Shown here piece by piece: positions 25,811 through 34,585 of a stretch of DNA of 64,000 nt. This stretch comes from UBA668 sp038234785 (lineage in GTDB: Bacteria; Actinomycetota; Acidimicrobiia; Acidimicrobiales; Ilumatobacteraceae): NCBI GenBank assembly GCA_038234785.1, contig JBBQTC010000004.1, forward strand, positions 25,769-89,768, given 5' to 3'. Positions within the stretch are counted from its first letter, which is position 1, and every line of letters begins with the position of its first letter. The translations under genes and the position numbers were made by a program. The notes beneath the pieces are model-generated. The model saw only the letters and a list, made by a program, of their open reading frames with translations, made no database searches and was not told where the DNA came from.

Positions 25811-27726
25811 TTGTAGCTCCGCTTGGCGAGGTGGATGGTCTCGAATTCGAGTTCTTCGACGTTGCGGATGGCGTGCATCGGGTCGCCCGTCCATTCCCAG
25901 GCGGCGACGTGCGCGAAGTTCTCGTCGTCGCGCTGCGCCTCGCCCTCTTCGTCCTGGTATTCGGCCCGGAAGTGTCCGCCGGCGCTCTCACGACGTTCGA
26001 GAGCATCGCGACACATCAACATGCCGAGCTGGAAGAAGTCGTCGACGCGGCCGGCCTTCTCGAGCGTCTGGTTGGTGCTGGCACCGTCGCCCGTCACCCG
26101 GAGATCCTTCTGGAACTCCTCATACAGCGGGGGCAGTTCGCTGAGCGCCTTCTGCAGCCCCTGCTCGGTGCGCTCCATGCCGCAGTAGTCCCAGATGATC
26201 TTGCCGAGCTCGCGGTGGAACCAATCCGGTGAACGGGTGCCCTTGATGTCGAGATAGCGCTGGTACCGCCCCCGGGCCTCGGCCTCGGCGGCGAGGAACC
26301 CGGGATGATCGACGCCCGGGATCGGCTTGTTGAGCATCGGTGCGAGGTAGTTGCCGATGGTGTACGGCAGGACGAAGTACCCGTCGGCCAGACCCTGCAT
26401 GAGCGCCGACGCGCCGAGCCGGTTGGCACCGTGATCGCTGAAGTTCGCCTCGCCGGCGCAGTAGAGACCGGGGATCGTGGTCATCAGCTCGTAGTCGACC
26501 CACAGGCCACCCATGGTGTAGTGGCTCGCCGGGTAGATGCGCATCGGCACGTCGTAAGGGTTCTCGCCTGCGATCCGTTCGTACATCTCGAACAGGTTCC
26601 CGTAGCGCTCCTGCACGACCTCCTTGCCGAGCCGGCCGATGGCCGCCGCGAAGTCGAGGTACACACCGTTCTTGAGCGGACCCACGCCGCGACCGCTGTC
26701 GACCGCGCGCTTGGCCGCGCGCGAGGAGATGTCGCGCGGGGCGAGGTTGCCAAAGCTCGGGTAGAGGCGCTCGAGGTAGTAGTCGCGGTCGTCTTCGGGG
26801 ATCTCGTTCGCGGGGCGGGTCTCGCCGAGGTTCTTCGGCACCCACACGCGACCGTCGTTGCGCAGCGACTCGCTCATCAGGGTGAGCTTGGACTGCGTGT
26901 CGTCGGCCTGAGGGATGCAGGTGGGGTGGATCTGCGTGTAGCACGGGTTCGCGAAGTAGGCGCCGTTGCGGTGCGCTCGCCATGCCGCGGTGACGTTGCA
27001 GTTCATCGCGTTGGTGGAGAGGAAGAACACGTTGCCGTATCCGCCGGTGGCGAGCACGGTTGCATGCGCGGCGTGCGAAGTGATCTCGCCGTTGACGAGA
27101 TCGCGCACCACGATGCCGGCGCATTGACCGTCGATCACCACCGTGTCCACCAACTCGCAGCGGTTGAAGAGCCGGACGTTGCCGAGGCCGATCTGACGGG
27201 CCAGCTGCTGGTACGCGCCGAGCAGCAACTGCTGGCCGGTCTGGCCGCGTGCGTAGAACGTACGGCTGACCTGGGCGCCGCCGAAGCTGCGGTTGTCGAG
27301 GAGACCGCCGTACTCGCGAGCGAACGGCACGCCCTGGGCGACCATCTGGTCGATGATGTCGACGCTCACCTGGGCGAGGCGGTACACGTTGGCCTCGCGG
27401 GAGCGGAAGTCGCCACCCTTGACCGTGTCATAGAAGAGGCGGTGGATGCTGTCGCCGTCGCCGTGGTAGTTCTTCGCAGCGTTGATGCCGCCCTGCGCCG
27501 CGATCGAGTGGGCGCGGCGCGGCGAGTCGTGGAACGTGAACACGTCGACCTGATAGCCGAGCTCGGCGAGGCTCGCCGCCGCCGACGCGCCGGCCAGGCC
27601 CGAGCCGACGACGATGATCTTGAACTTGCGCTTGTTGTTCGGGTTGACCAGCTTCATGCCGGTCTTGTAGTTGTCCCACTTGTCGGCGATGGCGCCATCT
27701 GGGATCTTGCTGTCGAGTGCAGTCAT
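25807..27726 (-). CDS. sdhA: Succinate dehydrogenase flavoprotein subunit
   Basis: 639 aa from the ATG at 27726. FAD-binding GSGLAGASAA (near 43), the covalent-flavin His in SPRRAHSIAAQGGINAAKNYHGDGDS, and the active-site region RIYPASHYTMGGLWVDYELMT with conserved His/Arg. The C-terminal domain includes FRAEYQDEEGEAQRDD, typical of the type B (SdhA of Bacillus/actinobacteria) group. It starts 3 bp after the sdhC stop and overlaps sdhB. Confidence 0.96.
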   Translation of the reverse strand: MTALDSKIPDGAIADKWDNYKTGMKLVNPNNKRKFKIIVVGSGLAGASAAASLAELGYQVDVFTFHDSPRRAHSIAAQGGINAAKNYHGDGDSIHRLFYDTVKGGDFRSREANVYRLAQVSVDIIDQMVAQGVPFAREYGGLLDNRSFGGAQVSRTFYARGQTGQQLLLGAYQQLARQIGLGNVRLFNRCELVDTVVIDGQCAGIVVRDLVNGEITSHAAHATVLATGGYGNVFFLSTNAMNCNVTAAWRAHRNGAYFANPCYTQIHPTCIPQADDTQSKLTLMSESLRNDGRVWVPKNLGETRPANEIPEDDRDYYLERLYPSFGNLAPRDISSRAAKRAVDSGRGVGPLKNGVYLDFAAAIGRLGKEVVQERYGNLFEMYERIAGENPYDVPMRIYPASHYTMGGLWVDYELMTTIPGLYCAGEANFSDHGANRLGASALMQGLADGYFVLPYTIGNYLAPMLNKPIPGVDHPGFLAAEAEARGRYQRYLDIKGTRSPDWFHRELGKIIWDYCGMERTEQGLQKALSELPPLYEEFQKDLRVTGDGASTNQTLEKAGRVDDFFQLGMLMCRDALERRESAGGHFRAEYQDEEGEAQRDDENFAHVAAWEWTGDPMHAIRNVEELEFETIHLAKRSYK

Positions 27727-27728
27727 GG

Positions 27729-28493
27729 TCACTTCCCTACGATCCCGGCCAGGACGGCGATCGGGAACGAGACGTTGCCCACCACGATGATGGTGGCGAA
27801 TCCGGTGGCCAGCTGACGCCGCCACTTGTTGAACCTGGGGTTGTTCCAGCCGAGCGACTGGAACAGGCTCCAGACCCCGTGGAAGAGGTGGATGCCGAGC
27901 GCGATGTTGGCCACGATGTAGAGGACGGCCACCGGCACCCGCTCGAGGCTGCGCACGACGTTGCCGTAGGCGTCGCCGCGCACGAAGCTGCCGTCGTTGC
28001 CCACCGCGTTGGCGAAGCCCCAGGTGAGATCGGCCAGGTGCCACAGCACGAACAGGAACACGATGATGCCCGTCCAACGCATCGTGCGGCTGGCGAACGA
28101 CGCCACCTGATAGTCACGCGGGCTCTGATACTTCACGGAGCGGGCACGACGATTGAGGCGGGTGAGGCCGTACGCGGCGTGGATGTGGACGACCACGGCC
28201 AGGAACAGCCCGCCACGCATCAGCCACAGCACGACGGTGCGCGGCAGGATCGGGACGAGCAGTTCGCGCAGGAACTCGGCGTAGTGGTTGAAGTCCTGCG
28301 GCCCGAGGTACATCTTCAGGTTGCCGACCATGTGGGCGAAGACGAAGCCGAGCAGCATGATGCCGGTGATCGCCATGGCGTACTTCTTGCCCACGGCCGT
28401 GCCGTAGAGATCGAGCACGAATGAACGGCGCCGCTTCTTCGGGCTGGTGGCGGTGCCGCTGACGGGCTCCCGCGACTGGATTGCCTGTGCCAT
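27729..28493 (-). CDS. sdhC: Succinate dehydrogenase cytochrome b subunit (type B)
   Basis: 254 aa from the ATG at 28493, with GAGGAAAGG about 10 nt upstream. Five membrane helices are predicted, with possible heme His residues in FAHMVGN, VHIHAAYG, LWHLADL and GIHLFHG. This is the single two-heme anchor of type B enzymes, so no sdhD is expected and none is present. It is first in the operon and diverges from hppA. Confidence 0.93.
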   Translation of the reverse strand: MAQAIQSREPVSGTATSPKKRRRSFVLDLYGTAVGKKYAMAITGIMLLGFVFAHMVGNLKMYLGPQDFNHYAEFLRELLVPILPRTVVLWLMRGGLFLAVVVHIHAAYGLTRLNRRARSVKYQSPRDYQVASFASRTMRWTGIIVFLFVLWHLADLTWGFANAVGNDGSFVRGDAYGNVVRSLERVPVAVLYIVANIALGIHLFHGVWSLFQSLGWNNPRFNKWRRQLATGFATIIVVGNVSFPIAVLAGIVGK

Positions 28494-28540
28494 CTCCTGA
28501 CGGCCTTTCCTCGACGGATAGGGGTATGCCTTGGGAACGG

Positions 28541-28660
28541 TAGCCCTCTCGACCTGTCCGGACGAACTTTGCCCGGAGCAGGACATGAAGGACACGAGCG
28601 CCGACGCGATGTGACCGACGACACCCAAAGTTCGTCGGGCGGCACGGGAATCAATACACT
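28541..28660. promoter_or_regulatory. Twin divergent promoters of sdhC and hppA sharing an identical 11-bp -35 region
   Basis: CAAAGTTCGTC is present at 28626-28636 on the plus strand and exactly at 28571-28561 on the minus strand. In both, TTCGTC is followed after exactly 18 nt by a -10-like hexamer: TACACT (28655-28660, towards hppA) and TACCGT (28542-28537, towards sdhC). The 228-bp gap holds no gene. Confidence 0.6.
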
Positions 28661-28722
28661 CTCCACGTTTGCCCCAACCAAGCGTGGCTCTTCGCCGCGC
28701 CCGAGATACCCCGGAGTCACCG

Positions 28723-31026
28723 GTGCCAGCACTCATCGCCGAAGGCGGATATCAGGTTTTCACCCTCAAGGGTGGCGAATGGGCAGTGTTGCTGCTCTCC
28801 GTCGTAACCGCCCTTCTCGCCATTGTCGTCGGACTCTTCCTCGCCAAGTTGGTCCTCGCAGAAGACGAGGGCTCACCGAAGATGAAGGAGATCGCCACAG
28901 CGATCCAGGAAGGAGCGTCGGCCTACCTGAGCCGCCAGTTCCGGACCATCGCGGTCATCCTCGTGCCGCTCGCCGTCATCGTCTTCCTGACCTCCACCAA
29001 GATCGTCCGCCCGGACGAGACGGTGGCGCTGGGCAAGGCCGCGTCCGGTCTGTTCCGCACCATCGCCTTCGTGCTCGGCTGCCTCGCGTCGGGCTTCACC
29101 GGCTACATCGGCATGAACCTCGCCACCCGTGGCAACGTTCGTACCGCCGCAGCGGCGCTCACCAACAGCATGCCCAAGGCACTCACGGTCGCGTTCCGCA
29201 CCGGCGGCGTGGCCGGCATGTTCACCGTCGGCCTCGGCCTCCTCGGTGCCACCACGATCATCATGGTGTTCCAGAACACCTCGTCGGTGATCCTGATCGG
29301 CTTCGGTTTCGGTGGTTCGTTGCTCGCGCTGTTCCTGCGCGTGGGCGGCGGCATCTTCACCAAGGCCGCCGACGTGGGCGCCGACCTCGTCGGCAAGATC
29401 GAAGCGGGCATCCCCGAGGACGACCCGCGCAACCCCGCCACGATCGCCGACAACGTCGGCGACAACGTCGGCGACTGCGCCGGCATGGCCGCCGACCTGT
29501 TCGAGAGCTACGAGGTCACGCTCGTCGCCTCGATCATCCTCGGCGTGGCGGCGTTCAACTCCGTCGGCGCCAACCCGGCGCTGGGCCTCATCTTCCCGCT
29601 GGCCGCTCGTGCCATCGGCGTGCTGGCGTCGATCGCCGGCGTGTTCGCCGTGAAGGCCAAGGAGGGCGAGACCAACGCCCTGAAGCCCATCAACAAGGGC
29701 TTCGCGGTCGCCGGCATCCTCACTCTCATCGGCACGCTGATCGTCGCCCTCGTCTACGTCGGCAACGACAACAACGACAACGCCGGCTGGAAGTGCTTCG
29801 GTGCCGTCGCCATCGGCCTCGTGCTCGCCCAAGGTGTCAGTCGCCTCACCGAGTACTACACCGGTACGCACTACGGCCCGGTGAAGGAGATCGCTGAGAG
29901 CGCCGAGACCGGCCCGGCCACCGTCGTGCTGTCCGGTACCGCCAGCGGCCTGGAGAGCTCGGTCTACGCCGTCATCGCCATCGCCATCGCCATCGCGGTG
30001 GCGCTGGCCCTGGGCGACGGCAACCTCACCTTTTCGCTGTACCTCGTGGCCCTCACCGGCATGGGCATGCTCGCCACCACCGGCGTCATCGTCTCGGAGG
30101 ACACCTTCGGTCCGGTCAGCGACAACGCAGCCGGCATCGCCGAGATGAGCGGCGAGTTCCACGGCGAGCCCGAGCGCATCATGGTCAGCCTCGACGCGGT
30201 GGGCAACACCACCAAGGCCGTCACCAAGGGCTTCGCCATCGGCTCTGCGGTCATCGCCGCCGTCGCCCTGTTCGCCAGCTTCATCGAGACCGCCGGTGGC
30301 GAGCTCGGAGTCGTCCCGGAGAACCTCAAGGACGGCGTGTTCAAGGCCAAGGAACTGATGATCAACGTCGCCGACCCGAAGATCTTCATCGGTCTGCTCA
30401 TCGGCGGCGCCGTGCCGTTCCTGTTCTCGTCGTTCGCCATCCGCGCCGTCGGTCGTACCGCCGGCGTCGTGGTGCAGGAAGTGCGCAAGCAGTTCGCCGA
30501 CGGCAAGATCATGAAGGGCGAGAAGGAGCCCGAGTACGGCCCGGTCATCGACATCTGCACCGAGGCCTCGCTCCGCGAGCTCGCCACGCCGGCACTGCTC
30601 GCCGTGCTCACCCCGGTGGTCATCGGGTTCGGCATCGATTGGAAGGCGCTCGGCGCATTCCTCGCCGCGGTCATCCTCGTCGGCCAGCTGATGGCCAACT
30701 ACCTCAGCAACGCCGGTGGTGCGTGGGACAACGCGAAGAAGTACATCGAGGACGGTCATCACGGCGGCAAGGGCAGCGATGCCCACAAGGCTGCCGTCAT
30801 CGGTGACACCGTCGGCGACCCGTTCAAGGACACCGCCGGCCCCGCACTCAACCCGCTGATCAAGGTGATGAACCTGGTCTCGCTGCTCGTCCTGCCGGCC
30901 ATCATCAGCCTGCAGGACAACGACGGCGCCCGCTTCAGCATCGCCGCCGCGGCATTGGTGGTGCTGATCGGTGCGATCGTGTTCACCAGTCGCAAGAGCA
31001 ACTCGATCTCGGCATCCGCCGTCTGA
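28723..31026 (+). CDS. hppA: Membrane-bound proton-pumping pyrophosphatase
   Basis: 767 aa from the GTG at 28723 (GGAG six bases upstream); a frame to 28669 adds 18 atypical residues. About 15-16 hydrophobic helices. The substrate-binding signature DVGADLVGKIEAGIPEDDPRNP and DNVGDNVGDCAGMAADLFESY are present, as is GDTVGDPFKDTAGPALNPLIK near the C-terminus. GNTTKA near residue 500 carries Lys where K+-dependent enzymes have Ala, so this is the K+-independent H+-pumping class. It recovers energy from pyrophosphate as a proton gradient. Confidence 0.96.
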   Translation: MPALIAEGGYQVFTLKGGEWAVLLLSVVTALLAIVVGLFLAKLVLAEDEGSPKMKEIATAIQEGASAYLSRQFRTIAVILVPLAVIVFLTSTKIVRPDETVALGKAASGLFRTIAFVLGCLASGFTGYIGMNLATRGNVRTAAAALTNSMPKALTVAFRTGGVAGMFTVGLGLLGATTIIMVFQNTSSVILIGFGFGGSLLALFLRVGGGIFTKAADVGADLVGKIEAGIPEDDPRNPATIADNVGDNVGDCAGMAADLFESYEVTLVASIILGVAAFNSVGANPALGLIFPLAARAIGVLASIAGVFAVKAKEGETNALKPINKGFAVAGILTLIGTLIVALVYVGNDNNDNAGWKCFGAVAIGLVLAQGVSRLTEYYTGTHYGPVKEIAESAETGPATVVLSGTASGLESSVYAVIAIAIAIAVALALGDGNLTFSLYLVALTGMGMLATTGVIVSEDTFGPVSDNAAGIAEMSGEFHGEPERIMVSLDAVGNTTKAVTKGFAIGSAVIAAVALFASFIETAGGELGVVPENLKDGVFKAKELMINVADPKIFIGLLIGGAVPFLFSSFAIRAVGRTAGVVVQEVRKQFADGKIMKGEKEPEYGPVIDICTEASLRELATPALLAVLTPVVIGFGIDWKALGAFLAAVILVGQLMANYLSNAGGAWDNAKKYIEDGHHGGKGSDAHKAAVIGDTVGDPFKDTAGPALNPLIKVMNLVSLLVLPAIISLQDNDGARFSIAAAALVVLIGAIVFTSRKSNSISASAV

Positions 31027-31044
31027 TCATCGCACTCGAACGTG

Positions 31045-31081
31045 GGAAGGCCCGGGCAGCTGCCCGGGCCTTCCTGCTTTT
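31045..31081 (+). terminator. Rho-independent terminator of hppA
   Basis: A perfect 30-bp palindrome, GGAAGGCCCGGGCA (31045-31058) with TGCCCGGGCCTTCC (31061-31074) and a GC centre, is followed by TGCTTTT. Strong stem plus T tract. Confidence 0.9.
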
Positions 31082-31092
31082 GAGCGCTAGCG

Positions 31093-31749
31093 TTGCCGAC
31101 CGTGCTCGGGCTGCTGGATTTCGCCAACGAATGGATCAAGAACGGTGGCGTCGTCGTGCTCGCCGTGATCATCTTCGCCGAGTCCGGCTTGCTCATCGGC
31201 TTCTTCCTTCCCGGCGACTCGCTGCTGTTCTTCGCCGGGTTCCTGTCGTCGGCCGCAGCGGTCGACCAGTTCAGCGAGCGATACATGCCGGTCCTGCCCG
31301 TGCTCTGGCTGGTCGCTGCGGTCGCCGCGATCGCCGGCGATCAGGTCGGCTACTTCATCGGCACCCGCATCGGGCCATCGTTGATGCATCGCCCGAAGAG
31401 TCGGTTCTTCGACCCGGCCAACGTGCACAAGGCCGAGCAGTTCTTCGAGAAGTACGGCGCCAAGACCATCGTGCTCGCCCGGTTCGTGCCGATCGTGCGC
31501 ACCTTCGTGCCCACCGTGGCCGGGGTCAGCAGCATGCACTACCGCACGTTCGTGATCTTCAACGTCATCGGTGGGACGCTGTGGGCCGTCGGACTGACCA
31601 CGCTCGGGTTCTACCTCGGCGAGATCGACGTCGTGAAGAACAACATCGAGATCGCGGCGATCGTGATCGTGGCAGTGTCGGTCACGCCGCTGGCGGTCGA
31701 GTTCGTCCGGCACCGCCGCAAGGCTGCTGCCGAGGCGTCGACCGACTGA
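31093..31749 (+). CDS. DedA-family membrane protein
   Basis: 218 aa, TTG start at 31093 (a GTG at 31102 is an alternative; neither has a strong ribosome site). DedA signatures: IFAESGLLIGFFLPGDSLLFFAG, GDQVGYFIG, FFEKYGAKTIVLARFVPIVRTFVPTVAGVSSMHY with the conserved R..P..R. Four to five membrane helices. The family includes undecaprenyl-phosphate and phospholipid flippases, so recycling of lipid carrier is plausible. It starts only 12 bp after the hppA terminator. Confidence 0.9.
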   Translation: MPTVLGLLDFANEWIKNGGVVVLAVIIFAESGLLIGFFLPGDSLLFFAGFLSSAAAVDQFSERYMPVLPVLWLVAAVAAIAGDQVGYFIGTRIGPSLMHRPKSRFFDPANVHKAEQFFEKYGAKTIVLARFVPIVRTFVPTVAGVSSMHYRTFVIFNVIGGTLWAVGLTTLGFYLGEIDVVKNNIEIAAIVIVAVSVTPLAVEFVRHRRKAAAEASTD

Positions 31750-31812
31750 GAGCGACACCCAACTGACACGCGCCCAGGGGAACCCGGGTCGACGGGTCGC
31801 CGTCGAACCCGC

Positions 31813-32838
31813 ATGGCACACGTGAACAACGCCAGACGAGGGTTGGGGGCTGTCGCCCTCCTCGTGCTGATGACACTTTCCGCTTGCGGAAGCGACAGCT
31901 CATCGTCGCAGGCCACTGTCGGCCTGCCGGCGCAACCCAACCCCGTGGGCGGGGATCGAACGTTGACGGACGGGCAATCGGCCACCGGTGGCGGGGAGGC
32001 CACCGCGGGCACAGCGCCCTCGCCGAACGACGGGGTGCCGAGCTCGGTGCTGCAGCCCGACGCACGTCAACTCGTGATCAAGATGACGGTGGGGATCGAG
32101 GTGACCTCGGTGTCGTCGGCGGTGGATGCAGTGATCTCGCTCGCCACTTCGCACGGCGGCCGGCTGTACAACTCGAACCTCGACCTGACGGACCCGGATC
32201 ATGCGAGCGGGGACCTGGTCTTCAAGTTGCCTCCGGATCAGGCCCAGTCGTTCGTGACCGGTCTCGACAACGGCATCGGGCGACGGACCGGCCTGCAGGG
32301 CACGACGGACGATGTCACCCGTCAGTTGACCGATCTCGACTCGCAGATCCTCACCGCCCGGGCGAGCGTCGAACGGGTACGGGCGATGTTGACTGCCGCC
32401 AAGGACCTCGGCGAGGTGGTCGCGCTCGAAGGCGAGCTCACCACACGCGAGACCCATCTGGAACAACTCCTCGCGCAGCGGGCAGACCTGGGAGGTCAGG
32501 TCGCCCTCGCCACCATCACCGTCCACCTCACCACCGCACCCGCTCCGCTCGCGGCACCGCCGGCCCCGACCCCTGCCGCTCACACCGGCGTCGGTGGGGC
32601 CTTCGCCAGAGGCTGGGAGGCGTTCGCAGCCGTGCTGCTCGCCGTCGCCCTGTTCGTCGGCTACACCGCCCCGTTCCTCGTGCTCGGCGCCATCGCGGCC
32701 GTCGTGACGATCCGGGTCACCCGTCGGCGGGCGACGGTGCAACGAAGTCGATCAACTGCTCCACCGCCCCCACCAGTTCCGGGCGGAGATCCGCGAACGA
32801 CTGCACCCGATTCCGGAGCTGCGGCCAGAACCCCCTGA
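31813..32838 (+). CDS. DUF4349-containing lipoprotein
   Basis: 341 aa. Lipobox TLSAC with Cys25; a Gly/Ser/Thr linker to about 80; DUF4349 core about 85-250 with the tell-tale DLDSQILTARASVERVRAML coiled coil and ELTTRETHLEQLLAQRADL; a transmembrane helix about 270-300; then a basic, Pro-rich C-terminus (PPPPPVPGG). Membrane topology puts the coiled coil outside and the Pro tail inside. The function of DUF4349 is unknown. Its last 122 bp overlap the convergent DUF3097 gene. Confidence 0.88.
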   Translation: MAHVNNARRGLGAVALLVLMTLSACGSDSSSSQATVGLPAQPNPVGGDRTLTDGQSATGGGEATAGTAPSPNDGVPSSVLQPDARQLVIKMTVGIEVTSVSSAVDAVISLATSHGGRLYNSNLDLTDPDHASGDLVFKLPPDQAQSFVTGLDNGIGRRTGLQGTTDDVTRQLTDLDSQILTARASVERVRAMLTAAKDLGEVVALEGELTTRETHLEQLLAQRADLGGQVALATITVHLTTAPAPLAAPPAPTPAAHTGVGGAFARGWEAFAAVLLAVALFVGYTAPFLVLGAIAAVVTIRVTRRRATVQRSRSTAPPPPPVPGGDPRTTAPDSGAAARTP

Positions 32839-33526
32839 CATCGGTGCCGAGTGCCGCGCACATTCCTTCCTTCCAGGGAATGCCGCGTGGCACGTCGGGC
32901 CATTCGGTGAGGCCCATCACCCGTGGCCAGACGCCTGCCCACACGTCGACGAACGGGTGGCCGGTGACCAGCACATGGTCGCCGGCCACCTGGCGGGCGA
33001 GCCGATCCTCCTTGGACCCGGTGACGAGGTGATCGACGAGGATGCCCAACGTGCGGCCGCGGCCGGGGTCGAACTCGGCGACCATCGCCACGACGTCGTC
33101 GAGGCCGTGCATCGGCTCGACGACGATACCCAGCTCGCGCAGGTCGTCGCCCCAGACGTGCTCGACGAGTTCGGCGTCGTGTCGGCCCTCGACCCAGATG
33201 CGACTGGCCACCGCCCGTCGAGCCCGAGCTGGCGCAGCCGCGGCAACCGATCCACTGTTGGTGACCCGGGGTCCCGCTGTCGGCACGGCGGGCCGGGCGA
33301 GCGTGACCGGCTTCCCGTCGATCAGGAAACCACCGGGCTTGAACACGAACTCGCGGCTCATGCCGCGCCGGTCGCGCAGGGTGACTGCCCGAGCGTCGAC
33401 CTTCACCACATCGCCGCAGAACCCGCTGGCGCGGTCCTCCACCACCAGCCCGGTCGCGGCCGCGACGACCGGATAGGCGGGGCCACGGCGCTGCCGGTCG
33501 AACTCGTCGAGGATGTCTCGGCTCAT
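32717..33526 (-). CDS. DUF3097 family protein
   Basis: 269 aa from the ATG at 33526, which overlaps the next upstream gene's stop (ATGA). Family features: FKPGGFLIDGKPVTLARP near 62, RIWVEGRHDAELVEHVWGDDLR near 108, HGLDDV, GRTLGILVDHLVTGSKEDR and VTGHPFVDVWAGVWP. The middle resembles a TOPRIM fold (EG..D with later LVDH), so nucleic-acid or nucleotide chemistry is possible, but the family has no assigned function. Seen almost only in actinobacteria. Confidence 0.85.
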   Translation of the reverse strand: MSRDILDEFDRQRRGPAYPVVAAATGLVVEDRASGFCGDVVKVDARAVTLRDRRGMSREFVFKPGGFLIDGKPVTLARPAVPTAGPRVTNSGSVAAAAPARARRAVASRIWVEGRHDAELVEHVWGDDLRELGIVVEPMHGLDDVVAMVAEFDPGRGRTLGILVDHLVTGSKEDRLARQVAGDHVLVTGHPFVDVWAGVWPRVMGLTEWPDVPRGIPWKEGMCAALGTDVRGFWPQLRNRVQSFADLRPELVGAVEQLIDFVAPSPADG

Positions 33527-34164
33527 GGTTCGTCCACGGTACGCGCCAACCACCCATCGCGGGTGAGCACCTGCAGGACATGGCTGCCGTCGCCGCGACG
33601 GTACGGCGCCCAGGGCAGGTGATCCCCCGACGGCATCGCCAGCGCCACGGGCCGGTACGGCGCCCCCCAGACGTGCACTCGGTGACCGAAACCCTCCAGC
33701 GCGAGCACCCCGTCGGTGAGCTCGATCTCCGCGTCGATCTCGCCGGACTGCTCGTACCCGTGAGCGATCGGGGTCGCAGCTTCGGCGGAGTACCACTCGA
33801 CGTCGAACGTCACCGGTGCCGGTGTGCCGTAGGGCCGTCGAGCCGCGTCCATCGGGTCGTCGAGCAGCACGCCGTGCGCCTCGTTGCCCAGGCTCCACTG
33901 CTGGAACGGCACGTCGCAGGTGTGACCCGCCCACATCTCGGGTGGCTTGATCTCGAGGTCGTTGCGCAACCCCGTGCCATCGAGCTCCTCGACGTACAGG
34001 TACGGCTGCCCGACGCGCAGGAGACCTGCCCAGTAGTCAAACCGGCGCCCCCGGAGTTCGAGCCCAACGAAGAACCCGACGTCGAGATCCGGCGTCCACC
34101 CCCACCACCACCACGCCTCGACGGCGACATCGTCGTGGCGCAGTTCGTCGGCATTCGTGAACAC
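33523..34164 (-). CDS. Hypothetical, lipocalin/tocopherol-cyclase-like beta protein
   Basis: 213 aa if started at the GTG at 34164; no good ribosome site is visible and only 12 bp separate it from the divergent SCP2 start, so the 5' end is uncertain. It is rich in Trp/Tyr and strand-like: WWWWGWTPDLDVGFFVGLEL, LYVEELDGT, and GYEQSGEIDAEIEL followed by FGHRVHVWGAPYR. The last part resembles the G.G.R.H.WG pattern of AttH/hydroxyneurosporene-synthase-like proteins. Function unknown; a small hydrophobic ligand or lipid substrate is only a guess. Confidence 0.6.
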   Translation of the reverse strand: MFTNADELRHDDVAVEAWWWWGWTPDLDVGFFVGLELRGRRFDYWAGLLRVGQPYLYVEELDGTGLRNDLEIKPPEMWAGHTCDVPFQQWSLGNEAHGVLLDDPMDAARRPYGTPAPVTFDVEWYSAEAATPIAHGYEQSGEIDAEIELTDGVLALEGFGHRVHVWGAPYRPVALAMPSGDHLPWAPYRRGDGSHVLQVLTRDGWLARTVDEP

Positions 34165-34176
34165 GTGGGCCAGACT

Positions 34177-34575
34177 ATGCGGGTGATCCGATATCTCAGT
34201 CTGGAGTGGCTCGACGCACTCACCGCCGAAGTCGCCGCGAGTGCCGACCTGCAGCGATTGGCCGACGACCACACGATCGGCGTGACGCAGGTGGTCACCG
34301 AAGGCCCCGAAGGCACCGTCATCTACCACCTGCAGGTGGGCAACGGGTCGGCCACGTTCGGGGCCGGGGCTGCGGTTCCCGAGGACGTCCGGATGGAGCA
34401 GACGTGGACCACCGCCATCGGGGTGGCCACCGGGGACATCAACGCTCAGGAGGCGTTCATCAAGGGACGCATCCTGCTCACCGGAAGCCAGCAGAAGCTG
34501 GTCGACGCCGGACCCGTCTTCGCCGCACTCGACACGGTGTTCCGCTCCGTTCGCGATCGCACCGACTACCGCTGA
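34177..34575 (+). CDS. SCP2 sterol-binding domain protein
   Basis: 132 aa from the ATG at 34177. Single SCP2 domain: VTEGPEGTVIYHLQVGNGSATFGAGAAVPEDVRMEQTWTTAIGVATGDINAQEAFIKGRILLTGSQQKL is the standard order, cut here into visible parts by IYHLQVGNG (about 50-58), WTTAIGVATG (about 75-84) and AFIKGRI (about 90-96). Such proteins bind lipids, sterols or fatty acyl chains in the cytosol. It is divergent from the lipocalin-like gene and 10 bp from the Fpg-like gene. Confidence 0.87.
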   Translation: MRVIRYLSLEWLDALTAEVAASADLQRLADDHTIGVTQVVTEGPEGTVIYHLQVGNGSATFGAGAAVPEDVRMEQTWTTAIGVATGDINAQEAFIKGRILLTGSQQKLVDAGPVFAALDTVFRSVRDRTDYR

Positions 34576-34585
34576 GGAGCGAGGA

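Noticed and set aside
28873..30786. 637-codon minus-strand frame over hppA
   Set aside because: Antisense shadow of a conserved gene; His/Asp/Glu-rich low-complexity text without motif or start signal.
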